Part shown: positions 1-7,722 of the stretch, one piece after another | How positions within the stretch are numbered: position 1 is the first letter of the stretch | How the letters are laid out: the number at the start of each line of letters is the position of its first letter | Origin: Candidatus Poribacteria bacterium | GTDB taxonomy: Bacteria > Poribacteria > WGA-4E > JAJDTR01 | Direction of reading: 5' to 3' | NCBI GenBank assembly: GCA_028820655.1 | Contig: JAPPIK010000050.1 | Span: 1 to 45,198, forward strand | DNA: 45,198 bases | Translations under genes and position numbers: made by a program | The notes under the pieces: model-generated | Told to the model about the DNA's origin: nothing | The model's input: only the letters and a program-made list of their open reading frames with translations | Database searches by the model: none

Positions 1-18
1 TTCATTACTTAAATCTTG

Positions 19-183
19 TCATTTACTGTCTAAAGGATGGGGGTAAGTTATAGGATCACGAATAAATCCTACTAATTTATTATCGCATAGCTCTAATAGC
101 TTATTTTTGTTGAGAGTTAGCTCAGATATTTCTTTTTCGATTCTGTCGATTATATCAAGTAGTTTTTGGGACGTTACGCACAT
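19..183 (-). CDS. Small hypothetical protein, 54 aa
   Basis: An open frame of 54 codons starts with ATG at 183 and ends with TGA at 19-21. A purine-rich ribosome-binding site (GAGGA) lies about 5 nt upstream of the ATG. The product begins MCVTSQKLLDII and continues as a charged amphipathic helix (about residues 6-36, heptad-like I/L spacing with K/E/R), consistent with a short coiled coil, then a Pro/His-rich end (ITYPHPLDSK). No signal peptide or known domain is recognisable. The base composition is more A/T-rich than the rest of the window, so it could be acquired DNA or a remnant of a larger locus beyond the left edge. The function is unknown. Confidence 0.42.
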   Translation of the reverse strand: MCVTSQKLLDIIDRIEKEISELTLNKNKLLELCDNKLVGFIRDPITYPHPLDSK

Positions 184-327
184 TATCTTCCTCTACGTTG
201 ATCGTATGTATAGTGGGGATACATAACAGAGAGTTTGGATTGACAGTCAAGGTCTCTCTACCATGTACATCTATCCTTGTGATAGATTGGAGTTAATGGG
301 ATAAACCCTTCCCCACTTCCTGTGAAA

Positions 328-447
328 TATAGACGGCGGAAAGCAATATAGGCAGTAGACTAGGTTAGCGGTTTAACCTTTTTTGTGCCTATATTGATTC
401 TCTTTTTCAAGGATGAATGATGGCTAGTCACCCACCCGCCGTCTATA
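328..447. repeat. Nested inverted-repeat element (MITE-like)
   Basis: Three stems are nested in 120 bp. The outer arms are perfect 12-mers (TATAGACGGCGG at 328-339, its complement at 436-447). The inner arms are perfect 11-mers (CAATATAGGCA at 344-354, complement at 386-396). A small GGTTA/TAACC hairpin sits in the centre. No protein is encoded. The layout suits a non-autonomous mobile element or a structured RNA. No clear target-site duplication was found. Confidence 0.5.
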
Positions 448-464
448 TGCTACTCAATCAGTTT

Positions 465-788
465 TTAAGTTGACAAGAAAACCGGCCATAAACGCCTTGC
501 CCCAGGCCACATCATTTCTAATACCCACAGTATGATTGAGCCAACAATAAAGAGCGATATTGCCGTTAGCAAAATCATAACCAACCACGTTAAGGGTTTG
601 AAGCCGTCATAATCTTTATAGATTTCGATCGCCCTTAACCCTGTACTGATAATCAGTGAATAGCCCGTAGGTTGGGTTGAGGAAGGCGAAACCCAACACT
701 TGTAGAAGCGATCTCCGAATCGCGACTGTCCCGAGTTATGTGTATGGAACGAATATCTGCGTTCCATACAATCTTCACAAATACACAT
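465..788 (-). CDS. Hypothetical membrane peptide, possibly a gene remnant
   Basis: The 107-codon frame has two unlike halves. Codons 1-45 run through dispersed repeats (an 11-bp inverted repeat at 741-770, and the repeats at 667-726) and are probably not native protein. The second half reads like real protein: a charged stretch (AIEIYKDYDGFK) and one strong transmembrane helix (WLVMILLTAISLFIVG and on), ending WPVFLST. The natural product could start inside the frame (TTG or ATG codons before the helix), or this may be the 3' end of a gene whose 5' part was replaced by repeats. No family is recognised. Confidence 0.28.
   Translation of the reverse strand: MCICEDCMERRYSFHTHNSGQSRFGDRFYKCWVSPSSTQPTGYSLIISTGLRAIEIYKDYDGFKPLTWLVMILLTAISLFIVGSIILWVLEMMWPGARRLWPVFLST
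667..770. repeat. Cluster of three short palindromic repeats
   Basis: Three dispersed repeat types lie side by side. 667-698 is a GTTGGGTT/AACCCAAC palindrome of the type also seen near 6230, 6574, 12561 and 19733. 702-726 is a copy of the AGCGATCTCCGAATCGCGAC repeat found in many spacers here. 741-770 is a perfect 11-bp inverted repeat (TGTATGGAACG with its complement) around an 8-nt loop. None is coding. Confidence 0.6.
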
Positions 789-873
789 ATTCCGCTCCGC
801 TGGAGCCCAAGATATGACCGTCGCATGGCGATAGGCATAGCGGCATTTTGAAGCGATTATAGCTGAGGTTGAA

Positions 874-1848
874 ATGAGTCTAACGAAAGAGGAAGTAGAT
901 CAGTTTGAACGCGAAGGCTGGGTGATGAAGCGCAAGGTATTCTCACGGGGTGACATGGAGCCCATCCAAGACGCCCTGACCGAGATTGTGCACAGAGAAG
1001 CCCTAGCCCTGAAAGAGAAGGGGATGCTGGATGAGATTTACGAGGATAAACCCTTCGAAACCCGCCTTGCGCATATTCGCTACGCGGACGAAGAATCGTG
1101 CCGGGTCATTTATCGAAGAATCATGGGAAAGGCAGGCGGCGGCTTTAGCGGAGAGTCGATGTTCCACTTCATCAGGCATCGCCCGCTGCTTTCCTGTATC
1201 GAAAGCCTTCTGGGGCCCGACATCATCGGCGCCTCGATCTATCGCGTGCGTCCCAAGCTGCCGGAGTGGGCGCACGGGGAGGTGCCGTGGCATCAGGATT
1301 CCGGTTACTTCATGCCGCATTGCGACAGATTCCTCATATTGACCTGCTGGATCCCCCTGGTGGACGCGACTCTCGAAAACGGCTGCCTTTTTGTGTTGCC
1401 GGGATTGCACACTCGGGGAGTGAAACGCCATTACACCGGAGGACATTCGGGCTATCTTGAAGTACCGGGGGATTTGCTCGGGAAGGTAAAACCGATACCG
1501 GTTGAAATGGAGGCGGGGAGCGTTCTTTTCCTGACAAACCTGACTCCGCACGCCTCCTTCGAGAACCACAGCGGTGTGGTACGGTGGAGTTTGGACCTCA
1601 GGTATCAGAGTATGGAGCCGCCGAACAATGTGGATGAGGAGCCGGAGTCGTATACGCGCGAGCGAGAGCCGGTGACGATGGCTTGCGCTCCGACGGAAGC
1701 GGATTTTGTTATCCGAGACACGAAGAACCCGCACCGCGAGGTGGCTACGCCGGAGCAGTTTCACCAACTTCGAGAGAAGTACGAGCAGGCGCGTCCCTAT
1801 CACCCGGGCCGCGGGTGGACTCCGATGTCCGAGCGATCGACCGACTGA
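874..1848 (+). CDS. Phytanoyl-CoA dioxygenase (PhyH) family protein
   Basis: A 324-residue Fe(II)/2-oxoglutarate-dependent dioxygenase of the PhyH family, cytoplasmic, with no signal peptide. The metal triad is visible: H140 and D142 in WHQDSGYF, and the distal H226 in NLTPHASF. R237, eleven residues after the distal His, is the expected 2-oxoglutarate ligand. The Pro/Gly-rich LENGCLFVLPGLH segment before the distal His is also typical. Such enzymes hydroxylate varied small substrates, so the substrate cannot be told from sequence. A GAGGT site precedes the ATG. The last codons (SERSTD) run into a dispersed repeat starting near 1832, so the native C-terminus may have been altered by repeat insertion. 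Confidence 0.93.
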   Translation: MSLTKEEVDQFEREGWVMKRKVFSRGDMEPIQDALTEIVHREALALKEKGMLDEIYEDKPFETRLAHIRYADEESCRVIYRRIMGKAGGGFSGESMFHFIRHRPLLSCIESLLGPDIIGASIYRVRPKLPEWAHGEVPWHQDSGYFMPHCDRFLILTCWIPLVDATLENGCLFVLPGLHTRGVKRHYTGGHSGYLEVPGDLLGKVKPIPVEMEAGSVLFLTNLTPHASFENHSGVVRWSLDLRYQSMEPPNNVDEEPESYTREREPVTMACAPTEADFVIRDTKNPHREVATPEQFHQLREKYEQARPYHPGRGWTPMSERSTD

Positions 1849-1890
1849 ACAAGGAGCGCGATAGGAAATTCCGTGGGATAGAGAGCATTG
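1832..1890. repeat. Dispersed repeat overlapping the end of the PhyH gene
   Basis: This is the reverse-orientation form of the repeat described at 13530-14151: GACTGAACAAGGAGCGCGAT followed by a GGAAATTCC-type end. It supplies the last codons and the stop of the upstream gene. The rest of the spacer to 2122 shows no gene. Confidence 0.5.
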
Positions 1891-2122
1891 ATTGAGATCC
1901 CTTCCGATTCCCGACATTTGTCACGGTTTAAGGAAGCGGGACGGCACGGACGGTCATAAAGTCAAAATCTCGGATTATTGAGATCTCTTTTGATCGCCGA
2001 AACAGACAGTGACTGGGTTAGCGTATCCCGTTCCCTAATCGGTCACCTGATTGTCTACAAGTGCGATTTGGATGTGGAAAGGAGAACGGGTTAAAGGTCT
2101 GTAGGTTAAACGGGTGGGGGAA

Positions 2123-2524
2123 CTAGGGACGGGAATCGGGGACAAACACCGTTGGCTTTTGTAAAGAATTCAAGCATTCCACGAGCGCTGTTTCTGCCTC
2201 ATAACTATCTTCAATACAAGAGTAAGCTAAACCTCGTTCCTTTTTTGCATGGTTGTTTCGCGGGTTAATTTTTAGAACCATATTGTAATCATCTATGGAA
2301 TCTTCATAGTTTTTGGAATAGAAATTCATCGTGGCTCTAATAAAATACACTTCTTCCATAAGGTCCGACTCATTTCCTTTTTGAGCTTCGATTATGTCGT
2401 TTATTGCACTTTCAAAAGAACGTAGGTCCCTATCCTTCAGGAATTCTTGTTTCGCCACTTCATAAAATTTGCAGGTTCTTTCGTAATCTGAGAGTTTACC
2501 TCTCATCCAAGCATGAAATTCCAT
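2123..2524 (-). CDS. Small TPR-repeat protein
   Basis: A 133-residue helical protein. The segment FYSKNYEDSIDDYNMVLKIN followed by PRNNHAKKERGLAY matches a tetratricopeptide repeat (Y/A/P positions). The preceding helix pair (SAINDIIEAQK ... EVYFIRATMN) looks like a second, weaker repeat. No signal peptide, so probably a cytoplasmic protein-protein interaction module. ATG at 2524 is preferred over TTG at 2530 because AGAGAGG lies 7 nt upstream of it. It stands alone between repeat-rich spacers. The partner is unknown. Confidence 0.75.
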   Translation of the reverse strand: MEFHAWMRGKLSDYERTCKFYEVAKQEFLKDRDLRSFESAINDIIEAQKGNESDLMEEVYFIRATMNFYSKNYEDSIDDYNMVLKINPRNNHAKKERGLAYSCIEDSYEAETALVECLNSLQKPTVFVPDSRP

Positions 2525-2896
2525 TTTCAAACCTCTCTCTGTCTGTAGTCATCCCAATAGCGTTTTGCTCGATTAGGGAAGTCGCGACCGGGAGATCGCT
2601 CCTACCAGAATCTAAAACCGCCGCCCCGCTGAGGCTTTAGTGTGAAGTGATTCCGTGTTGCTATACACCTGTCGCCCTTCCAGGGCTTATACCATTTCTC
2701 TAAAATGACAGTGCATAACTAGGAAATGGATGAATTGAAGTCGCGATTCGGAGATTGCTCCTATAGAAGACATTCAATGTTAGCCGCTTGATTGGTCGCG
2801 ACCGGGAGGTCGCTCCTACAAAGATCGGCGTGTAGGATCCATTCTACCATTCAAGGCAATCGCGACCGGGAGGTCGGCCCTACAGAAGACACTTAG
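2525..2896. repeat. Repeat-rich spacer with four copies of one dispersed repeat
   Basis: No gene is seen. Four copies of a 25-bp repeat (TCGCGACCGGGAGGTCGCTC-type and TCGCGATTCGGAGATCGCTC-type, each ending CTACA or close) occur at 2581-2605, 2741-2765, 2796-2820 and 2860-2884. At 2689-2720 lies a sequence beginning ATACCATTTCTCTAAAATG, which matches the terminal inverted repeat of the insertion at 41828-42040, so it may be a solo end of that element. Confidence 0.65.
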
Positions 2897-4456
2897 CTAT
2901 TCAGGCGCTTGATTTGCATTCAACTGGAGGAGCTTGACCCGGCGAGAGGTGTGGATCAGATTGTACCTGTCCATGTACTTCTCCATGTCCTTGTCCTTAT
3001 TGTCCCCGGGATCGTGCCATATCAGGATGTAATCGGCATTGTCTCTGTCTTCTTGGGAGGGACGGGATTTCCAGTTCACGGGGAAGTAATGAATCCCCGC
3101 TTCGTAGTTATTGAGGTAGACGACGTCTTTCGCGGCCAATGCGTAGTAGCAGGGTGAGTGGTGGAACGGGTTGACGTATTTCACGTCTCCCAAGGGTTCG
3201 GACAATCCCGATCCATCGCCGAGGAAGAAGGTGGAATGCGGTTTGATGAGTTTGGTCGCGGCTACCTGCTCGGAAATCTCGGATTGGAGGGCACCATACT
3301 CGTAGTAGTATCTGCCGATGTGTATCAGGGAGAGGACTACCAAGGCTGTTCCGAAAATGTACCGCAGCGATTTATGGAACATTGCGAACCACGCCGCCAA
3401 GAAGGGGAAGATGAAGATGTAAATCCTTTGATTGACCCAGCTTCCGCCGGACTGGTTGCTCGGCGAGGTGAAGAACAGCACGGTGAAGACTACGGCTAAC
3501 AACAGGAACACATCGCGCTCGCTGAACCATTGGCGTTTCCATATCCGGTGCACGATTGACGCAATCCCGGCGGCGATGAGCGCCCCCAATATGGGCCGCG
3601 TGACATACACGTGCCAGTCCGTGTACGACACCAGGATGAGCATATTCCAGAAGTATCTCGTTGTCCACTCAATCTCCGGCACCGATTCATTGAACGGTTG
3701 GAGCGTGCGCAGAAAGTATACCAGCCCGAGCGTATGCGCCATTAGCATGTAGCCGGCGTATATCCCCAGCGGTTTCAGTTGGGACAATATACCCCGCCAA
3801 ACGCCGGACGCAGTGAATCCCGCCGGTTTCAGTCCCCAGAGGGTTTTGACCGACCCCGAGACGAAGTCGAATAGAGCGACTATCGCCATCGCCGTCAGGA
3901 GAAGCGCATAGGAGCCGAAATGTGTCACGTAAGTGAGAGCCAACAACACATTGAGGACGACGATTTGGCGGACATGGATGCCGCCCCTGTGTTTCCACCA
4001 ATAGCCTAACGTGAACAGGGCTAGGGAAACGCTGAGCGAGAAGTTGTAAAACCCCATGTGAAGCATGTTGTTGTGGGAAAAGATGAAACCGACCAGGCTG
4101 AATAGCACATATCTTCGATCTATTGCCCCCAGCAGGTAGCACAACGACAATGGCAGCAGGGCGACGGTCACGGTGAGGAATATCTTTTCCGCGATAATCG
4201 GGGGCACGACGTACATCAGCGCCGTCATCGAGGCGTGCGATGTCCAGTTCGGGAAAAGCCTGAGATTTAGCCGGTAAGCCTCTCGAATCTCATGATTGTC
4301 GGTATCATGATAGTCCTTAAGCACCTTTGAGTTGTAGACGTGGGCGGGTCCGTCTTGGGAGGGAAAATAGGGGAAGATCCATATCGGAAGCATGTGAATC
4401 ACGAGCAGCGCGATGAATAGGTTCTTCCAGGTACAATATCGAAGTAGCTGGTTCAT
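2897..4456 (-). CDS. Polytopic membrane protein, GT-C glycosyltransferase-like
   Basis: A 519-residue integral membrane protein. The first transmembrane helix spans about residues 12-31. It is followed by an acidic loop motif, PSQDGPAH (D35). Eight to ten further hydrophobic segments run to about residue 390, and a soluble C-terminal part of about 130 residues ends the protein. A helix followed by an acidic periplasmic motif, many helices and a soluble tail is the layout of GT-C glycosyltransferases that use lipid-phosphate sugars. I infer that class from topology only; no family signature proves it. ATG 4456 is chosen over ATG 4486 because AAAGGA lies 7 nt upstream and because the promoter at 4499-4507 leaves almost no leader for 4486. 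It lacks the WGxLK tail found on the exported proteins. Confidence 0.85.
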   Translation of the reverse strand: MNQLLRYCTWKNLFIALLVIHMLPIWIFPYFPSQDGPAHVYNSKVLKDYHDTDNHEIREAYRLNLRLFPNWTSHASMTALMYVVPPIIAEKIFLTVTVALLPLSLCYLLGAIDRRYVLFSLVGFIFSHNNMLHMGFYNFSLSVSLALFTLGYWWKHRGGIHVRQIVVLNVLLALTYVTHFGSYALLLTAMAIVALFDFVSGSVKTLWGLKPAGFTASGVWRGILSQLKPLGIYAGYMLMAHTLGLVYFLRTLQPFNESVPEIEWTTRYFWNMLILVSYTDWHVYVTRPILGALIAAGIASIVHRIWKRQWFSERDVFLLLAVVFTVLFFTSPSNQSGGSWVNQRIYIFIFPFLAAWFAMFHKSLRYIFGTALVVLSLIHIGRYYYEYGALQSEISEQVAATKLIKPHSTFFLGDGSGLSEPLGDVKYVNPFHHSPCYYALAAKDVVYLNNYEAGIHYFPVNWKSRPSQEDRDNADYILIWHDPGDNKDKDMEKYMDRYNLIHTSRRVKLLQLNANQAPE

Positions 4457-4498
4457 GAGGTTGTCCTTTCCGCGCTCGCTCCACATAGCACGCTATTA

Positions 4499-4507
4499 AT
4501 TATAGCA
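4499..4507 (-). promoter_or_regulatory. Extended -10 promoter of the polytopic membrane protein gene
   Basis: The minus strand reads TGCTATAAT, a perfect extended -10 box. Initiation would fall near 4492, giving a leader of about 36 nt before ATG 4456. No good -35 box is present. The -35 region is occupied by a GCACTCC/GGAGTG palindrome at 4511-4526. Confidence 0.45.
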
Positions 4508-4800
4508 GTAGCACTCCTCCGGAGTGTGGATCACGGGAGATGGATTACTATCGCCTCTCTATGTCAGGTGATTGCACCTACAAGGAATGGCGGGCAGGGG
4601 ATTTGCTTTCGCGGAGGGAGATCTATCGCTCAGGATTTACTATCGCCCTCACTATTCGTTCGGTTGAATCTATCCGGTCGGTTGATCGCTCGTTGTTCGC
4701 TCACTTGATCCATTCGTTCGATTGAATCTATTCAGCCACTTGAGCGATCCACTCGCTTGATTCCACTCTACAAACTTACTACGGATGTACAGCGTTGGCG
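4508..4800. repeat. Spacer filled with dispersed repeats
   Basis: No gene is seen. 4511-4526 is a GCACTCC-type palindrome. From about 4604 to 4775 there are several degenerate units of a repeat built from CTATCGC and CACTCGCTTGATT, for example near 4624, 4660, 4710 and 4750. Confidence 0.5.
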
Positions 4801-5625
4801 TTAACGCGATGCCTTGAGCATGCCCCACGTGATTGCGAGTTTTGAGTCGGGTTGGACGGCTAAACCCGACCACGCGTTGATGTTTTGCTCTAGCTCATTT
4901 TGCGAAAGCGCTTTGTCGTAGACGCGGATTAGGGCGAATGAACCGTTGAAGTTGCGGTTTTTCTCGCCGGGAGAAAAAGATCCGATCGTGATTACCCGAA
5001 GCGGAATCTTCTTGTCAAAGTCGACCCCCGCCTGTTGGCTGACCCTCTTGCCGTTCTGGTACACCAAAATCTCCTTCTTGTCCTCGCCGGTGAGGGCTAC
5101 CCAGTTCCATACGCCCTCCTCGAGTCTCACGTTTGAGGCGATCCCCATATCTGCGTTTCCATGATAAATCCCGATTCCAAGTGTGTCCCCGCCTCGAATG
5201 CCTAACCGGAATCCCTGCCGCCCTTCCGGCAACGTGTTGATACCTAGGAGTTGGTGCTCTTCTCGGAACAGGTCCCCGTTACGCCGCACGAGGAACTCGA
5301 TCGTCCAGTCGTCGAGACTCAGCGGCGGATTCCAGGCTTGGGTGCCGTACATCTCGGCGCTCTTGCGCGACGTGTAATACTTCGTTTTGCGCTCGTTAAA
5401 GCCGATGTCCGGGATTTTGATAGGTCCCTCTTCAAGCGCGGGCTTGAGCGCCATGGGCGGTATCGATCCGCCATCTTCGGCAAGGTTCGTCCAGGCGTCG
5501 GGATGTGTCGGGTTGTCTCGGGCGTCGAGGTAGAACACGGCGCCGGGGACGATGTCGGCGTGTGCCGCTAAGCATATTGTCACTAGGAAGAACGTCGTGC
5601 CGAGGATGGATATTGTTTTTCTCAT
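4801..5625 (-). CDS. Exported LamG-domain protein with WGxLK tail
   Basis: A 274-residue secreted protein. The signal peptide MRKTISILGTTFFLVTICLA is predicted to be cut after AHA (residue 23). Residues about 24-255 form a concanavalin-A/LamG-like jellyroll: FYLDARDN near the start, LSLDDWTIEFLVRRNGD, WNWVALTG, LVYQNGKRV, and GSFALIRVYDKALSQNELEQ near the end. Such domains bind carbohydrate or protein; no ligand is evident. The C-terminus is SKLAITWGMLKASR, the tail shared with the BNR and PD40 proteins of this window. ATG 5625 is chosen because GGAGGA lies just upstream and the signal peptide begins there; the longer open frame to 5721 is not supported. Confidence 0.88.
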   Translation of the reverse strand: MRKTISILGTTFFLVTICLAAHADIVPGAVFYLDARDNPTHPDAWTNLAEDGGSIPPMALKPALEEGPIKIPDIGFNERKTKYYTSRKSAEMYGTQAWNPPLSLDDWTIEFLVRRNGDLFREEHQLLGINTLPEGRQGFRLGIRGGDTLGIGIYHGNADMGIASNVRLEEGVWNWVALTGEDKKEILVYQNGKRVSQQAGVDFDKKIPLRVITIGSFSPGEKNRNFNGSFALIRVYDKALSQNELEQNINAWSGLAVQPDSKLAITWGMLKASR

Positions 5626-6672
5626 TTTCTTTTCCTCCGTGATTTCTTGGGCGCTTTCGGGCGCCATAGCATCGAATCTCATTGTAGACCCGTTAGCAAC
5701 AGCGGGTGGGATTTTGGGCACTATTCTCTAGTTCCGCTATTTTACTACTCTTTGCGGTTTTTGTCTATCGGTTTCGATAGGGTGCAGGACGGATGGAGTA
5801 AGGGAAGGGAAAACTTTCTGAACGGGATCTGTATCGATGAATTGAGTGGATAGCGAAGACGGTAGCAGGTCCTACTCCTGTTCTGTCACTTTATCTCCGC
5901 CGATGACCGCCGATCACAAGCGGTTTTGCCGTGAGTGTAATGAAATCGTAACAGTATCGTAAGGCGATTTTCACATAATCGTCATCTGTTTGTAACAAGC
6001 CCCGGTTATCATCCATGGCGTTGAAAATGCAGGAACGTCGCCGTAATTGGGAATCCTGCCGAGCGAGTGGCACGTCGGGAAGCGGAGTTGACGGGTTTTG
6101 ATGTGATCATGCCGGCCTACGGGCTCGGGAATGACGTGAATTGAGGTCGCGATTCGGAGATCGCTCCTACAGGGGTGTTCCAGAATTTAGGGAAGACCCC
6201 AAGCGAGTGGGAGGTCGGGAAGGGGAGTTGTTGGGTTTCGCTGTGCTCAACCCAACCTGCGGATTCTCAAAGGCTGGTGCGCGGGATCTCTATCGCACTC
6301 GCTATCCACTCGGTTGATTGCACCCTACAGTTTTCTCGATTGAAATCAATCGTCAGGTGATGGTCTGGATTTGGCAATCCAGACCGAGCGAGAGGAAGTT
6401 CGAGATGTGGAGTTGCCGGGTTTCGCTGTGCGCAACCTTGCGAGCTTGGCGCGGATAGAGAAAGCGGAGAACGGGAGGTGGGTGTTCTCAAAGGCTGGTG
6501 CGCAGCGCGCACCCTACAGATTTCAATTGGATTTGGCAGTCCGGACCAAGCGAGTGGTGGGTCGGGAAGGGGAGTTGTGGGGTTTCGTCGTGCTTAACCC
6601 AACCTGCGGACTAGTTTGAGGGATCTCTATGGGATTTCTATCGCGGTCATTATCCATTCCCTTGATCACTCG
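5626..6672. repeat. Long spacer with diverged direct repeats
   Basis: No convincing gene in about 1 kb. Four related segments (GAGCGAGTGG or AAGCGAGTGG, then GTCGGGAAG, GGAGTTG and GGGTTTCG) start near 6059, 6201, 6386 and 6549. The second and fourth close with the AACCCAACCTGCGG palindrome arm, suggesting amplification of a block of roughly 150-190 bp. A TCGCGATTCGGAGATCGCTC-type repeat lies at 6147-6171, and CACTCG/CTTGATT-type repeats at about 6281-6335 and 6615-6695. At 5942-5995 is an A/T-rich stretch with direct ATCGTAA repeats and no assigned role. Confidence 0.5.
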
Positions 6673-7278
6673 CTATCCACTCACTTGATGGTCGAGTGCG
6701 TCGGTCGGAGGGAACTCTACTTTCGCATAAATCTCGCGCAGGGACAGTTCGCAGTCTATTGAAGTCAGGCGAACAACATCATCGGGCCTGCCAGATTCTG
6801 TCAGAATCCACTGTTCGTTATGTCGGAGGTAGTGCTCGACGCGCATAGAATCCTGTGAGACGAGGGTATATTCTTGGATGGTGTCAAGTTGGCGATAGTA
6901 CCCAAATTTCGCGCCTCGGTCGTACGCCTCCGTACTCGGCGAGAGGACTTCGAAAAGGGCGGTGGGATTCAAGAGTGTGTCAACACTGCCGTCCTCAAAT
7001 CGTGGTTCATCGCAGACAACAACGATATCAGCGTACGTATATAGTCCTGCCGCGCTGACCTTTAGGCGCATGTCATTGCTATAGATTTCACAAGATCGTT
7101 CCCGCAACTGCAAATACAGAGCAACGAAGATATTTCCGCTGATGATATTATGCTCCCGACTTGCACCGGACATCGCATACATTTTTCCATTTAAGTATTC
7201 GCTTTTGATCGTGGCTTTGCGTTCCAGAGCGAGGTACTCTTCGGGTGTCATGTGAGATTGTACGGCAGCGGATGACAT
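6673..7278 (-). CDS. Uma2 family (DUF820) endonuclease-like protein
   Basis: A 201-residue protein of the Uma2/DUF820 group, a PD-(D/E)XK nuclease fold that is common, and of unclear role, in cyanobacteria and related phyla. Family motifs are in order: TPEEYLALER (11-20), SEYLNGKMYAMSGAS with H43 (26-43), DMRLKV (69-74), YADIVVVCDEP with D84 (82-92), and LFEVLSPSTEAYDRGAKFGYY with E110 and K124. ATG 7278 has AGAGGA 5-6 nt upstream and a promoter at 7347-7375. The last residues (DHQVSG) and the stop lie in a CACTCACTTGATG-type dispersed repeat, so the original C-terminus may have been replaced. No toxin, methylase or transposase partner is adjacent. Confidence 0.88.
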   Translation of the reverse strand: MSSAAVQSHMTPEEYLALERKATIKSEYLNGKMYAMSGASREHNIISGNIFVALYLQLRERSCEIYSNDMRLKVSAAGLYTYADIVVVCDEPRFEDGSVDTLLNPTALFEVLSPSTEAYDRGAKFGYYRQLDTIQEYTLVSQDSMRVEHYLRHNEQWILTESGRPDDVVRLTSIDCELSLREIYAKVEFPPTDALDHQVSG

Positions 7279-7346
7279 CGTTTTCCTCTTGTTTTTCCTA
7301 AACAAGGTCCCGACACAGTCTTGCAGCAGGTTCGTCCTACTTTCCA

Positions 7347-7375
7347 ATTATACCACACGTGCTCGGGGGCGTCAT
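7347..7375 (-). promoter_or_regulatory. Promoter of the Uma2 gene
   Basis: On the minus strand a -35-like ATGACG (7370-7375) is followed after 17 nt by TATAAT (7347-7352), which carries the TGG of an extended -10. Initiation would be near 7340, about 60 nt before ATG 7278. The apparent upstream start codon at 7347 therefore lies inside the promoter. Confidence 0.5.
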
Positions 7376-7722
7376 GCACTTTTTGGATTCTGTACAGGTG
7401 AAAAGCTGCTGAAGTGTTGTGCACGAATAGCCGGCATCGCAAAGGGAGAATGCGGCTGACATGAACACCATCTTGCGAGTGGCGAGAGTGCGTTTGAAAT
7501 CCAACCACCAATTTCGTTCTTCACGCGTTTGTTTGCGGGACAGATTATCCCCCTTTCCGGAATGCGAGTGCATCAATTGTTTGGATCTAGCAAAAGAACG
7601 TTTGTGGCGGGGAATCGCAACCTGGAGATCCAGGGATTTCTATGGGAACTCTATCGCGTTCGTTATCCACTCACTTGATCACTCGCTATCCACTCGCTTG
7701 ATCCTACAGGGGCCGGTTGATC
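7376..7722. other. Spacer with no gene seen, repeats at its right end
   Basis: Short open frames occur on both strands but none has a ribosome-binding site or recognisable protein. From about 7637 to 7712 lies a dispersed repeat with two CACTCRCTTGATC units ending in CCTACAGG. Confidence 0.4.

Noticed and set aside
1003-1917. 304-codon open frame on the minus strand
   Set aside because: It is antisense to the PhyH gene, rich in Arg/His/Ser as expected of a shadow frame, has no ribosome-binding site and no recognisable domain.
5891-6073. 60-codon minus-strand frame
   Set aside because: No ribosome-binding site, no homology recognised, and part of it lies in the diverged repeats of this spacer.
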